Shown: positions 1-11,095 of the stretch, one piece after another
How positions within the stretch are numbered: the first letter of the stretch is position 1
How the letters are laid out: each line of letters opens with the position of its first letter
From: Nigrospora sphaerica
Taxonomy: Eukaryota > Ascomycota > Sordariomycetes > Amphisphaeriales > Apiosporaceae
DNA: 64,000 nucleotides
Assembly (NCBI GenBank): GCA_018287875.1
Contig: JAGVVL010000017.1
Span: forward strand, 930,001 to 994,000
Reading direction: 5' to 3'
The notes under the pieces: model-generated
Seen by the model: the letters and a program-made list of their open reading frames with translations, nothing else
Told to the model about the DNA's origin: nothing
The model's database searches: none
Translations under genes and position numbers: made by a program

Positions 1-385
1 AACTCGGGCGCCACGGGTGCCGCCAAGTTCGTCACCAGCGCCGTAGGCAACACCGTGTAGGTGCCTCGTCTTTTCCCGCTCCCCTTCTACCCCACTCTGC
101 TTCCTCGTGCCGGTCGTAGAGAGAGAGAGAGAGAGAGAGAGGGCAAGGGGAGCCCCATGACTCCTGCCCGGGTTGCTAACGCGTCCCCCCAGTGGCGGCA
201 TCTCTAGAACCGTCGGCAACGTCACGGGCGCCGCGGGCCGGGGCCTCGGCGACACCATCACTGGCGCGACGGGTTCGGCCGGCAAGCCCGTGGGCGACGC
301 CCTCGGGGCCCTGGGTAACGGCGTGCAGTCGGGCGCCGACGGCGTCGCCAAGGGGGTCGAGAACGCCGGCCAGTGGAAGCGGTAG
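1..385 (+). CDS. Glycine-rich low-complexity protein, 3' end only (gene starts before the window)
   Basis: Only the C-terminal part is present. Exon 1..56 is in frame and ends with donor GTAGGT (57). The intron 57..192 ends in CCCCCCAG, and the last exon runs from 193 to the TAG at 383-385. This is the only local splice that keeps phase (2 nt + 1 nt), and it joins two segments of the same style, VGNT and GGISRTVGNV. The protein is made of short Gly/Ala/Val-rich units with GxxxG spacing (GRGLGDT, GKPVGDALGALGNG, GVAKGVENAG), as in many fungal proteins that form amphipathic or glycine-zipper helices. No catalytic motif is visible. The function is not recognised. The gene may encode a stress- or membrane-associated structural protein, but this is a guess. 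Confidence 0.6.
118..141. repeat. (AG)12 microsatellite in an intron
   Basis: A perfect AG dinucleotide tract lies inside the intron of the partial gene (57..192). It is expected to be length-polymorphic. Confidence 0.9.
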
Positions 386-1328
386 ATGGATAAAGGCCGT
401 CGGGCCGTGACGTCTCTGGCCAAGGCCACGGAGCTCGACTTTCGGGAGTTCTGCGGGGTGGAACCGGCGCCGCCTTAAGGAGATTGAGCAACTTTGGGGG
501 GTGTTTACGCCTAACGACATCTTGTACTTTCTAATACCCACAACGTCCATAACTACCCGACAACCTTCTTCTCTCACACGGCCCCGAATTGTGGCATGTT
601 GCTTTGGACGCGGTTGTGTAGAGACTTGTCGCATATGACAGGGACATCCAGCCCCAAGCTCCAGCTCCCAAACCGCTACGCCGTCTCGGCGAAACGCGAC
701 AAGTCGTATAATTACCGCATATTTGTCGTGACTACGTGCCAATTCGCGCTAGACCCCTCAACGAGCTGGCTGGTTGCGGGGTAGTGACCGTATATCATCC
801 GTGGACGTCCCTCCCACGTGTGCCCATTGCCCGCCCCCCGCGCCGGCGCCCGACCCGCCTTGGGTACTCCCACCTTGCGCCGAAAGCCACCCACGCCGTG
901 GCGCGACCGCCCGCCGCCAGCGCTGTACCGAGCGCAACCAGAGGCGCTTACTGGAAGGAGATGCGGCTGGGAGCAGCGCTGACGGGATCGTCCCACCCTG
1001 AAGGCGGGCGTCGGGAACACAACCCCTCTCCCCAAACCCGCCCAGGTGGGGCGTTTTGATAGGCCGGAGGCACCGGGCGGAGGTCGCCGGCGGCCTGTTT
1101 CCACTTTTCTGCCAGTCCGCTCGGCCGCTCCCGGGACCCCCCACGACGGGGGGTGCCTACAAAACAAGCCTCCTCGCCGCTGGGGTTTCCCCGAAGAGAG
1201 AGGACCATTGAACCGTCGTATTGCGAGCCTCACGACTAGCCGCTTTTCCGGGTCCGACGTCCTTCCCTCATTCGTTCCCACCCCCGCAGTTATCCCCCGC
1301 CCCCGCCGGACTTCGCCGCGCCGTCAGT
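386..1328. other. Intergenic, no gene seen
   Basis: Short open frames occur on both strands, but none has an ATG start with a recognisable domain. The last part (about 1200-1328) is the pyrimidine-rich promoter/leader of the deaminase gene. Confidence 0.6.
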
Positions 1329-2074
1329 ATGCCACCGTCGCCCCCGCCCGCCCGCGACCCGGCGGCGCTCCTGCCGGCGCTACTGGCCATCGTGGAGCGG
1401 CGCGTCGTGCCGCTGACGGCGGCCGGCGTGGCGGCCGGCGACAAGGTCTTCGGCGCCGCCATTCTGACCAAGGCGGACCTGGCGCCCGTGGCCGTCGCCA
1501 CCAACCACGAGCGCGCCTCGCCGCTGCTGCACGGCGAGATCCACTGCCTCCAGAACTTCTTCGCCGCCCCCGCCGAGGGCCGGCCCGCCCCCCGCGACTG
1601 CCTCTTCGTCGCCACCCACGAGCCCTGCTCGCTCTGCCTGAGCGGCATCACCGTGAGTGCCCTCGGGACCCTTCTCCCCCCGGCTGGGATTGTCCCGTTC
1701 GGTATCCCCCAGCTAACTCCCGTCTCTGTCCCCAGTGGTCCGGGTTCGACAACTTCTACTACCTCTTCACGTACGAGGACAGTCGGGACCTGTTCAACAT
1801 CCCCTACGACATTCAAATCCTCCAGGAGGTGTTTCGCGTACGGGCCGTGGGGGAGAGCGATGCCGATCTGGAGAAGAGGCCACTGTATAACCGCACAAAC
1901 AAGTTCTTCACGGCCAAAAGCTTCGCAGATCTGGCCGCCGAGCTCGACGACGAGTTCGACCGCAAGAAGTGGACGGCCGAGATTGAGAGGGTGAAAATGC
2001 TTTACGGTCAGCTCAGCCAGACTTACCAGGAAACCAAAGCCGAAGGAGTCGCCACGGCCAGCGTGTGGAAGTAA
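1329..2074 (+). CDS. Cytidine/deoxycytidylate deaminase-family protein
   Basis: Two exons, 1329..1652 and 1736..2074. The intron 1653..1735 has donor GTGAGT and acceptor CCCCAG, phase 0. The product is 220 aa. The zinc-binding deaminase signature is present: H68-G-E70 inside LLHGEIHC, then P-C100-S-L-C103. In this family His and the two Cys bind zinc and Glu is the proton shuttle for hydrolytic deamination of a cytosine-type base or nucleotide. The C-terminal half (FDNFYYLF, YDIQILQEVF) is not part of the minimal deaminase fold and may set the substrate. The ATG at 1329 is the first in frame just before the domain. The true substrate (cytidine, dCMP, guanine or another) cannot be told from the sequence. 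No signal peptide is seen, so it is probably cytosolic. Confidence 0.8.
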
Positions 2075-2355
2075 GGCAGCTTTCACTCTTCCCAAAGAAC
2101 ACAGGCATGCTCAAGTCCGGCATAAAACTACCTTGTATTGGTTCTTATCTAGGTTAATCTGGGAGGATTCGAGAGGTGGCCTTCGCGTGACGTGAAATAA
2201 TCAGTAAACGGCCGCTGCGGTATGGGCGTTGGCTGTTCGTCAACGCACGCGTGAAAGTCCGAGTCCTCTGCGCACGTGTGTGCGCGCGGCCTACCAGCAT
2301 CGTGACTTGTACTTGTCGTCGCGGGAGGCCAGACCGCAGAAGCTCTGGAGTTGCC

Positions 2356-4359
2356 CTATGAAGCTCTCTGGGGATGCTGCTCCCTGGCCAGAATGTCCTC
2401 CAACATTTCCTTCCCCGACTTTCTCCTCTGGCTCTCCCCTTTCAAAGCATTTATTGGTTTAAGAAGGCGTGGAGCCGAAGCCTCTGTTATGGTTTCGGGT
2501 ATTTGCTCGACCAGGGGAGCGAAGCTGTAGTGTCGCAACTTGTTAAATAGGGCGTTGTCTGGGGCTGGGCTTCGCTGCTCGGGTATCCGGGGGCTGCTTC
2601 GCCTCTGTCCAGAAGCTTTGCCAATCCCAGCGCCCATTCTCTTGACTGCCCCGTCGCGGGGTTCCGCGGCTGTAGGTGGCCGAGGGCTGTTTGTGCCGTT
2701 TGCGCTGTTTGCGTTGTTTGCGCTGTGGCCTGCCCCCATCTGGCTGGTGCAGTCCGGCGTCACATCTTCGTCTGCCCGGCCCCTGGCTGGTTCGCACGGT
2801 AAACAGTAATGGGCGTCAACGCCGCACTCATACATTGTCGGCGCCGTGGGCGAGACTTCTTGTTGCAAGTCCTCTATTTGCCTAGGCGGCCTGATCCAGT
2901 CGTTGGTGCATGCACGCGAGCGTAGAGCAGGGAAGGAGAAGATATCTTCTTCGTTGGGAGCACTGGCGGGCAGCTTCGTGCGTTTTTCCCCAACTCCCTT
3001 TCTGCTTCCTAATCTTAATGGGGTGGAGCTGGGTCGGCGCTCCAGTGCGTGGACAACCTCGAACGCGTTTTCTCCCTGGTTTCCGGAGCCAACAATGTCG
3101 CTGCTGGGCCGACTTGATACCAAAGATGGTGTTGGTGCTTGATGCGTGGTATCGCAGCTGGAAACCTTCGGGCGTGCGCACCAAGACTGCCCGATACTAC
3201 CATCGATATCTTCCTCGTCGTTGGAAGAGTCCGGGCTCTCTGATGAAGTATCCCAGTTGACCTCGGTGACACTTTGCCTCGTGATAATGGTGGCCCTCAG
3301 GTTCCTCAAAGTCGTGCCGCGGCGGGAGCTTTCATTTCCACTGGAATGAATGAAAGCGGAACGAACGGAGCTGATGGTGGTCGCTGGGTCTGCGAGGCCG
3401 GGGCATTGTGGAATGAGGGCCCCGGAGGCAGTGCTTGGCTTCGCGTGCCGTCCAGTAGGCAACAGGACAGTAAGGCAACCGGCTGAGAAATGCTCGTCGT
3501 GGAGAGTGCGGAGACCGGCTATGACAATGTCCAAAATGCCTGCAATATCTCGTGTCGAAACGAGAAAGTTGTCGGGGCCCGGGCCCTCTGTAGTTGGATG
3601 GGATTGCCGACTGGCCGAACCCCTACGGGAAAAATCGTGGCTGGTGTCTTGGGAAGGCAAAGGGCATTCCCCGTGGCGGCGCCGGGCCAGAAATGTCTGT
3701 ATATTTTTGACAATTTTCTGAATTTCCACCTGTACCAGCGATGTGGGTGGTGAAATGGCATCAGGGCGACCGGAAGAGCTTGTGGGCGCAGACAAGACCG
3801 TGCAATCGCTCAGGGGTGGCGTGGAAGCTCGCTTCGGAGGAACCGGGGGTGTGGAGATGTGGAATGCCTGTATATTGCCCACAAGTCTCTCGATATCGCT
3901 TTGCTCTGGCGACGACCCCGGTGCTGCCCCCGTCCGATTCTGCGCGGCCCTGCCCCTTTCATCATTGCCACCATGGTCCTCGGAGTCCTGGTCAGGGGTC
4001 TCGGTGACGGATTCCATCCGATTTGGAACTTGCCGTGCCTTCGCCTTCTGCGCAAATCGGCCAATCTGTAAGCTGTCGCGATGTTTGATGGCCAACAAGG
4101 ACTGGAAAACAGGTTCTGCCGCCGACAGCGATTCGCGTGGCAGGTGATAGTGACCTGGCGCGGGAGAGGGCGAGTTGCTGGAATCAGTGGCTTCGACGCT
4201 CTTCATCAAAACCGACGCCGCCGCAGGCTCCCCGGACTGGCCATCCTTTTCTGGCCCTGGGCTAACGCTCACGTGCCTGGTCGCTGGCTGGGTAGACGGC
4301 GCGCTGAAGAACTGGTCTTCGCCAAAACTTCCCACAGAGGAGCGGATAGGAGCATACAT
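2356..4359 (-). CDS. Long disordered hypothetical protein
   Basis: A single open frame of 667 codons from ATG 4359. The frame stays open upstream to 4470, but only from a TTG. The protein is rich in Ser, Pro, Arg and charged residues and has no recognisable folded domain. Two similar short helical motifs occur about 80 residues apart: IERLVGNIQAFH and IQKIVKNIQTFL. Each is preceded by acidic or Gln-rich and followed by Pro/Ser-rich sequence, which suggests an internal duplication of a binding helix. The C-terminus (EMLEDILAREQHP) may be helical. The length of the open frame in GC-rich DNA and the ordered composition favour a real gene, but an unseen intron or a different start is possible. 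Function unknown. Confidence 0.55.
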   Translation of the reverse strand: MYAPIRSSVGSFGEDQFFSAPSTQPATRHVSVSPGPEKDGQSGEPAAASVLMKSVEATDSSNSPSPAPGHYHLPRESLSAAEPVFQSLLAIKHRDSLQIGRFAQKAKARQVPNRMESVTETPDQDSEDHGGNDERGRAAQNRTGAAPGSSPEQSDIERLVGNIQAFHISTPPVPPKRASTPPLSDCTVLSAPTSSSGRPDAISPPTSLVQVEIQKIVKNIQTFLARRRHGECPLPSQDTSHDFSRRGSASRQSHPTTEGPGPDNFLVSTRDIAGILDIVIAGLRTLHDEHFSAGCLTVLLPTGRHAKPSTASGALIPQCPGLADPATTISSVRSAFIHSSGNESSRRGTTLRNLRATIITRQSVTEVNWDTSSESPDSSNDEEDIDGSIGQSWCARPKVSSCDTTHQAPTPSLVSSRPSSDIVGSGNQGENAFEVVHALERRPSSTPLRLGSRKGVGEKRTKLPASAPNEEDIFSFPALRSRACTNDWIRPPRQIEDLQQEVSPTAPTMYECGVDAHYCLPCEPARGRADEDVTPDCTSQMGAGHSANNANSANGTNSPRPPTAAEPRDGAVKRMGAGIGKASGQRRSSPRIPEQRSPAPDNALFNKLRHYSFAPLVEQIPETITEASAPRLLKPINALKGESQRRKSGKEMLEDILAREQHPQRAS

Positions 4360-6938
4360 GATCTGCAGGTGATACCACCAACAAGGGGCGAGATGCGGCT
4401 TTAGGAGAAGGTCGGGTGGTGCTGCTTGGGATGGAAAGATGGCACGGGTTTCCCCCGTGATGCGCAGCAAGAGGACTTCAGGTGGCCGAGCAGGTCGAAA
4501 AGACCTGCTGAAAGGACAATCACAGAGGTCAGGCGCAATGGGCGGGAGGAGCTGATGAAAGCAATGTGTGGCGACCCTACAATTGAGCCTCTGGGCTCGT
4601 TAGTTAGCAAAGCACGTGCAACAACACACACACACCGGGATAGCAAGGCCAGGAACGCAGTTGCTTTACAGCGTCGCTCGGATGGTGACCGGTAAATGAC
4701 GTGCCGCCCTAGGCTCTTTCTCCAACTGCTAACAGATCGACCTCAGCAGGCGTCGAGATGCGTGGCCGCGGCCACGGAGCTAGCGATCAATGGCTGTAAG
4801 TAAACGGGCGGACGGGGCAACGGGGACTCTACGCCGCCCGTATCGCCCCCAGAGGAAGGTTGCCAGAAGCCAGAAAGAGCTACCGAGCCTGGACTTCAGG
4901 GCTGGCCAGGCGCCGGGTGCTTGCTGGGGATTAGCCTCCACCTCGAGAGTAACGTAGGAGCTGCGTTGTTATATCATAAGCTTATTTCACGGCGCAGTCC
5001 GAGCTAAGGTGCTTTGTATGAAGCCATCGGCGTGTCGTATGGGTCTCCCGAGCCTCCAAAGCGAGTCGTGGCGCAAAGGGTCCTAACTAAGGTCTTGGGT
5101 CGGATGTGCATGTCCATTGCACGTACTCCCGCCCGGGGGAAGTCGCTGCGGACATCGAGTCGGGAAAACGAGAACAGAGACGGTCAGCTCCGGGTGTGTG
5201 AATGAACCTTATGCTTGCGGACGCGTGACTGGAAAAAGGGCCGCTTGCCAAGCTGCCAACTGCTGCCCAGGCTGCCAGGCAAGCCCAGACGAGGCTGTCT
5301 GGCAGAGGCGTCTGCGCCTGCGACTCCCAGAAGGGGCGGAGGGGATGCTAATCGAAGGTTCTTATTCCCCATACGTGCCGGCGTGGGAAGGCGGTTTCCT
5401 GATCGGCGTAGGCCGCGATCCCATGACGTCAGACTGATGAGACATTGGCTGGGCGTGGTTCGACATGGAGGGGCAAAGCGCAGCCGGGCGGCATCGTGAC
5501 AGGCCTATTAGTAGGTAGGTAGTCCCTGCTTGCTTTCCTGCACCGGAGCTGCGAAGTTTCGGAGAGGCGGCGGCGTCTGCTTTTCCGTTGCTTCTGTTGC
5601 TGTCCAGAGATCACCAATCCGGCCCCGGGCAAGGATTGGCGACAATAGTTCATTGCCCCGATACGATCAAGGGGCATCCGCTATCGGACGCGAAATGTAC
5701 ACCGTTCCGTCGTCAGAGAGGGCTATTAGTTATCTGGTCAGTAGGGGAAGAAGTACCCCCACCAAAGTGTACTGTTGTCCAGTGCGTTGGAGGGGCTTAT
5801 TCTCCGCTATTGGATGCCCAGCGGGATTGCTTGCGGTCACACGCCACACTTAGTACCCGCGAAACTCCAATATACAGGACGTTATGCCCACAAGATACTT
5901 GGCTGCTTGGCGTTGCAACGATCATCCGCCGGATGGGCAATCCGATGCGGGTGATGTTACCTACTTGCTTCCTCGACTTGCTATCGCGTAGTTGTGAAAA
6001 CCTGCTGACCCCTTGGAGCCCTGGGAGGCATAGACTGCTCATGACTCTTTCCGCAGGTATCCATCCCATCATACCTCCGTTTTCGCGGCCGAAAACCATG
6101 TGGTGGCACGGCTGGGATAAGATGATCCCGGGGGGGGGGGGGTCCGTATTTCCTCTATTGATTTCACACGTATGTGCCGTGACGCTGGCAGAAAGTACAT
6201 CCATCCATCCATTCCCATGGCATGGGTAGACGGATGGTAAGTGCATGGCCGGCCGGCACCCGGACTGTCGGGGATAGCAGGGTCTGGAGCTTGGCTCTCA
6301 GGGCTCCCTTGTTCAGCGCCAGCCTTGTTCCCGGGGCTCCGTACATCCCCTACCCGCCTGACCATAGGTTACGGGTAGGGTCGGTAGGTAAAATACTTTA
6401 CACACACAGCAAATGGGTGGTACCTAAGACCCCGAGCTGGAGTCTTCATTGTTCACGTCTCTCCCCATCTTTCATCGCGCACCGCCCCTGTTCCGCGAGG
6501 TCCTGTATTGCCTAGGCGCATTCATAGGCCGCTATCGGCCTGCAACGTGGTACACTGCAGCACCACCAACCAACCTGCACCGGAATCTCAACATTCGATG
6601 ATCCGGTGCTGTCACGCTACGCTGAGTGACCGACGATTTGCCTATAGTCCAGCCCACCGCTCTTGGCCTGGACTCCCCCGTGGCCGCCTACTTTACCCCT
6701 ATCACTTAGGTGTCGCAGACCGCCTGCCACGTGGTTGGCTCTCGCCCTAAAGAGGTACCCAAGCTGCAGGAACAACAGATGCGTGCAGCATATAAGAGCC
6801 CGATCAAGCCGACGGGACTTGGACACTGCGGGAACACGACCTCGACACACTTTGCATTTCCAAGCACCATATCACACGCAGTTACTGAATATCGTTGCCA
6901 TCTGCCCGAGTTCCGGAAGAACGGCATACCCCACTACC
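4360..6938. other. Intergenic, no gene seen
   Basis: This 2.6-kb stretch has many stops in all frames and no recognisable domain. It holds a 13-nt G homopolymer at 6130-6142 and a CATC/ATGG-rich patch near 6198-6238. The 3' end is the promoter of the NRDE gene, with a TATA-like TATAAGAG at about 6789. Confidence 0.55.
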
Positions 6939-8003
6939 ATGTGCATCGCCCTCCTAAGCACCGCTCACCCGGACTATGCACTGATCGTCCTCGACAACCG
7001 GGACGAATATGTCTTGCGTCCCACGAGCAGACCTCGGTGGTGGACGCACCAGCCCTCGGGCCAGCAGGTTCTTTCTTCCAGAGACCTACAACGCCGTGAA
7101 CGGGGGACTTGGATGGGCGTGAGCAAGACGGGCCGGCTGGCGGTGCTCACCAACTACCGCGAGACCATCGACGACCATGCACATCCGATCCATGGCGTGA
7201 GAAGCCGGGGCGGCATGGTCACCGCATGGCTCGGTGCGCCTGCCGACACCGACCTGGACACCTTCGTGGCCCAAATGCTGGAAGACGGCGGCGTCAAGGG
7301 CGTGGGCGGGTTCTCGCTGATCTGCGGCGATCTGCGAGTCCAACAGAAGCAGGCCGGCGCGCCCGAAACCAACGGCCAGCGGCGCGGCGAGCTCAAGCCC
7401 CTGGCCATAATTTCCAACCGGAGCGAGGCCGTGGATAGCGTGCCCAGAATTGGTGGCGAAAGGGGGAAAACATGGGGCCTCAGCAACACCATCTACGAAG
7501 AGCCGCCCACCTGGCCCAAGGTTCAAATGGGCAACGCGCTGGTGCAAGAGGCTATCGCGAAGGCTACGGCGACCAATGCGAGCGAGGACGAGCTCTGCGA
7601 TCGCCTGTTTTCCGTCCTCGACCACGACACCCTGCCTCCCGTCGAGATCCGCTCCAAGATGGATTTCGAGGAGCGGCTCGACTCGCTAAAGCAAACCATC
7701 TTCGTGTCCGCCATAGGCGACGACCAGCAGAGGCAGGACATGGACGCTGCAGTGGCCCAGGGCAAGATGAAGGCGGCCTTTGACCAGATCGAAGACGAAG
7801 AGCAAGAACAGCTCGAGGCTTCGCATCACGACGATGGCAAAGTCTTCGACAGGGGGGCCTACGGTACGCAGAGGCAGACCATTGTCCTGGTCGACTGGGA
7901 AGGCAACATCACCTATAAAGAACGAGCTCTGTTTGATGCCCATGGGAACCACATTGAGCGTGGCCAGGGGGACGTAACCTTCAAATTCGCCGTTGGAAGT
8001 TAG
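6939..8003 (+). CDS. TANGO2 / NRDE-family protein
   Basis: A single exon of 354 aa from ATG 6939. The frame is open upstream, but this ATG begins the conserved motif. The N-terminus MCIALL...HPDYALIVLDNRDEY has the hallmark Cys2 and the N20-R-D-E23 box of the NRDE (TANGO2) family, followed by RPRWW and RERGTWMGV, also typical. These proteins resemble N-terminal-nucleophile folds, and animal TANGO2 is linked to Golgi organisation, lipid and haem handling. The fungal role is undefined. The C-terminal half contains a family-like block (FVSAIGDDQQ, YGTQRQTIVLVDWEGNITYKER) in which an acidic/Gln insertion separates conserved parts. Neighbours give no functional clue. The family call is strong; the biochemical role is open. 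Confidence 0.88.
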   Translation: MCIALLSTAHPDYALIVLDNRDEYVLRPTSRPRWWTHQPSGQQVLSSRDLQRRERGTWMGVSKTGRLAVLTNYRETIDDHAHPIHGVRSRGGMVTAWLGAPADTDLDTFVAQMLEDGGVKGVGGFSLICGDLRVQQKQAGAPETNGQRRGELKPLAIISNRSEAVDSVPRIGGERGKTWGLSNTIYEEPPTWPKVQMGNALVQEAIAKATATNASEDELCDRLFSVLDHDTLPPVEIRSKMDFEERLDSLKQTIFVSAIGDDQQRQDMDAAVAQGKMKAAFDQIEDEEQEQLEASHHDDGKVFDRGAYGTQRQTIVLVDWEGNITYKERALFDAHGNHIERGQGDVTFKFAVGS

Positions 8004-8887
8004 GGAGCTGCAGGAGGCAGCAGCAGCGTAAAGACGCTGAGGGGAAACGCAAGGGCAGCGTGTTGGGCAAAACGGAGAGCCAACCAGCATGAACGGCCCA
8101 GGGATTGTGTCCATCTTAATTTACCTCTTACCGTAAACAGCCAGCGCAGAGCTTTGTTCTCCCTTTTGACCACTGATCAATGGCTTAAGGTAGGAGCATT
8201 GCCACCATGTAACAGAGCGGAGCCAGCGATAACTAGCTGAGTCCTTTACGCATTGGACTGTTCTCATGTTGGGAACGTCAGAATGGACTCGTCGCAGTTG
8301 CCCTGATTCTTAAAAACGGGTTGGACAGCGCAGCAGAGCCGTTTGTGGTTCGCCGCAGCCCAGCCTTGAGGCCGTAGTTAAGTACATATTGAGTGCCATG
8401 TAGGTACGCGATGTACTATATGTACTTATTCATCTGGTGACCGCACGCAAAGGCTACTGCAAAGATGTAGGTACATTCCGCCTAGCTAAAAGTTTTGAGT
8501 CATAAAACTTGGCGCATGTTGAGAATTCTCCGGTGCGCCATCAGCAAAGCCATGTTTTCAGTCCGCGCCGAATATTATTTCCCACCCCACATTCAGCGCG
8601 CACCCACGCACCAGCTATGGCGCTGGTCCCTGGGGCTGCCTAATTTTAGTGACGACAGGTCCAACCATCTGTACGCGATCCCGTCCCGTTCAATTCGGAG
8701 CATCTGCAAGCGAAGCAGCCCATTCCAAGCCTCGCAGACCACGCGACGCCAGCACCGGCGAACTCCCACGCTCTTCGCCGAGGGCCTGCGCTCCGCCAAC
8801 CCCGGGCAGCCTGCCATGCGATAGCCTCGCCTCGTCCCGTCGTCCCCTTCCCGTCGTCCAGACACCGGCATCGCCGTCGCCAGCACC
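8004..8887. other. Intergenic, Tfb2 promoter side
   Basis: No gene is seen. The region is AT-richer around 8380-8510, and a C-rich leader precedes the Tfb2 ATG. Confidence 0.6.
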
Positions 8888-10360
8888 ATGTCGGTCAGCA
8901 CCAACGCCCTCCAGCTCTCCGAGTACCTGGAGAAGCTGCCAGGCACCACGTTCCGGCGCCTCTACCAGCAGCCCTCGACCGCGTTTGCCATATTCCGGCG
9001 CATGCTGCCGCACCTGGCCAAGACCATCGTCATGGCCATCCTCTACATGCCCGACCCGTTCCCGCTGGCCGACCTCGATGTCTGGGTCAAGCCGCCGTCG
9101 AAGCGCCAGAAGGACCAGGCCATCGCCGTTCTGCGCAGTCTGCACATCATCCAGATCTCGGCGCCCTCCAAGGACGCCCAGCAGTCCATGAGCCTCACCG
9201 TCAACTTTAGGAGCAGCATGCGCCTGGCTCTGGAAGGTGGCGGCGACCACAACTCCTTTGGCGTGCCCTCCGACCTGCCCGTGCCGCCCGACGTCGACCT
9301 GCCCTTCCTCGACAGATACGCTCGAAAGAAGTGGGACGACATCCTACACTTTGTCGTCAACTCGGTCGGCTTTTCCGACATGCGCGAATCCAAGGGCGAG
9401 TCCGGAAACGGGCCCAAGGCGTCGGTGAAGGAACTGCTCGTCGCCGGGCGCCTTGTTGAGAAACGAAACGCCATCACCATCAGCATCACACAAGCAGGCT
9501 TTACCTTTCTGTTGCAGGAGGCAAACTCGCAGGTCTGGACGCTGCTGCTCCTCTGGCTAGAAGCCGCCGACGCGACGCGCGAGCGCGGTACGGACAACAT
9601 GGACAGCGTAGACATGCTATCCTTCCTCTTCCTCCTAGCCACGCTCGAGCTGGGGCGCGGCTATAGTACAGAGGCACTTACCGAGTCACGGCGCAATATG
9701 CTGCCCACGCTCGTCGATTTCGGTCTCATCTACATCCCACCGCATGACCACCGGCAGTACTTTCCAACGCGCCTCGCCACGACCCTGACGAGTTCCGACT
9801 CCAGCCTCCGTTCCGTCTCCGCCGGCTTCACGGCTGCCACGGACGGCGGCGCCGCCGAGAGCGGGGACAAAAATGCCATTATCCTTGAAACCAACTTTAG
9901 GATGTATGCCTACACCTCTTCTCCCCTCCAGATTGCGGTCCTGGCCCTCTTCTGCGAGCTCAAGATGCGGTTCCGCGAACTTGTTTCGGGCAAGCTCTCG
10001 CGGCAGTCGATCCGTCGGGCCGTGGATATGGGCATCACGTCGGACCAGATCATCTCGTACCTGGCCACGCATGCGCACGAGCAGATGTACAGGGTCGCTG
10101 CGGCCACCAAAAAGCCCCTTTTGCCTCCTGTTATTGTCGACCAGATCAGGCTATGGCAGCTGGATACGGAACGGATGAGCACGTGCCCTGGCTTTCTGTT
10201 CAAGGACTTTGAAAGCGTCCGCGAGTACGAGACGATGGCCAACTTCGCCGACGAGATTGGCGTTCTCAAGTGGCGGAACGACAGGAAGGGCATGTTCTTC
10301 GCCAACAAAGTCGAGCAGATAAAGGATTTCATGAAGAACCGACGGAAAGCGGAGCAATAG
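8888..10360 (+). CDS. TFB2: TFIIH core subunit Tfb2 (p52)
   Basis: A single exon of 490 aa. The ATG at 8888 sits in a good context (cagcaccATGtc). The whole length matches the Tfb2/p52 pattern. It opens with a helical N-terminus (LSEYLEKLPGTTFRRLYQQPS, then FRRMLPHLAKTIVMAILYM) and winged-helix-like segments. The middle contains FLLQEANSQVWTLLLLWLE and the long Ser/Thr-tolerant loop FPTRLATTLTSS. The conserved C-terminus FLFKDFESVREYETMANFADEIGVLKW follows, in which the last ~70 residues pair with Tfb5. In TFIIH, Tfb2 anchors and stimulates the XPB/Ssl2 translocase for promoter opening and nucleotide excision repair in the nucleus. The length is normal for fungi and no break is seen. Confidence 0.95.
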   Translation: MSVSTNALQLSEYLEKLPGTTFRRLYQQPSTAFAIFRRMLPHLAKTIVMAILYMPDPFPLADLDVWVKPPSKRQKDQAIAVLRSLHIIQISAPSKDAQQSMSLTVNFRSSMRLALEGGGDHNSFGVPSDLPVPPDVDLPFLDRYARKKWDDILHFVVNSVGFSDMRESKGESGNGPKASVKELLVAGRLVEKRNAITISITQAGFTFLLQEANSQVWTLLLLWLEAADATRERGTDNMDSVDMLSFLFLLATLELGRGYSTEALTESRRNMLPTLVDFGLIYIPPHDHRQYFPTRLATTLTSSDSSLRSVSAGFTAATDGGAAESGDKNAIILETNFRMYAYTSSPLQIAVLALFCELKMRFRELVSGKLSRQSIRRAVDMGITSDQIISYLATHAHEQMYRVAAATKKPLLPPVIVDQIRLWQLDTERMSTCPGFLFKDFESVREYETMANFADEIGVLKWRNDRKGMFFANKVEQIKDFMKNRRKAEQ

Positions 10361-11095
10361 ATCTCAAGGCCGACCCCCATCGGGGCACTGGGGGGGACTG
10401 GTAAGACGAAGAGGAGCTGCATGCCAGCGTGTAGCTATTGGTAAAAATCAGCATTGGGCCGGCGTTATTGGGGTTTAGAAAACGGACTTGAGGCTTGTTC
10501 GTTATGCGCCGAGGGCTCTAGAAGTACTGAAGTACCGAATATGATACGAATCACCGATCTCCCGTTGCGAGATTATCAACGAGAATCTGTTACCGCGAGG
10601 TCTTTGAAACGTGGATCGTGGCGCTTCCCACTACAGTGGAGGAGTGATTCTTCAGTGGAAGGAATCGTGGATGTCTCCCTGCTAGAGAATCATCCCCCCG
10701 CTAAAGAATCATTCGCCGGCCAGACAATCACTCCTTGTACCCGGGTACCAAATGCAGCAAAGGCTGGTAAGCGGCTGTATACGGTTCCATCCCATCCCGC
10801 AATGCGGAAACGTGGGGTAGAGCCGAGGCATAGGCGCAGGCTAGCGACTCCCGGACCCACGATCCGCTGTGTATGGGGGAGGACGGCCCCAGTCTCCCCC
10901 GTATTTCCCCGTCACGTATAACGTCCAAACCCCTCCACCTCCCCGTCGCAAACCTACCGTGTAGCTGCCCACCCCCAGCTTTCCACTATCTCACTCCAAC
11001 TAAAACTCCTTACTAAACGAGACTCGCCCAATCCACCACCTCGCCTACGTCTTCCCCAACTTTAGCACCAGTTCCTCTCCTCCCTCGCACGACCC
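10361..11095. other. Intergenic with a short direct repeat
   Basis: No gene is seen. Two 13-nt near-identical copies, GCTAGAGAATCAT (10681-10693) and GCTAAAGAATCAT (10700-10712), are separated by a C-run, with related inverted GTGATTCTTC-like sequence upstream. The last ~120 nt are a C/A-rich fungal leader for the next gene. Confidence 0.5.

Noticed and set aside
4360..4470. Upstream extension of the disordered-protein frame to 4470
   Set aside because: It begins at a TTG. The first in-frame ATG is 4359, and fungal genes rarely start at TTG.
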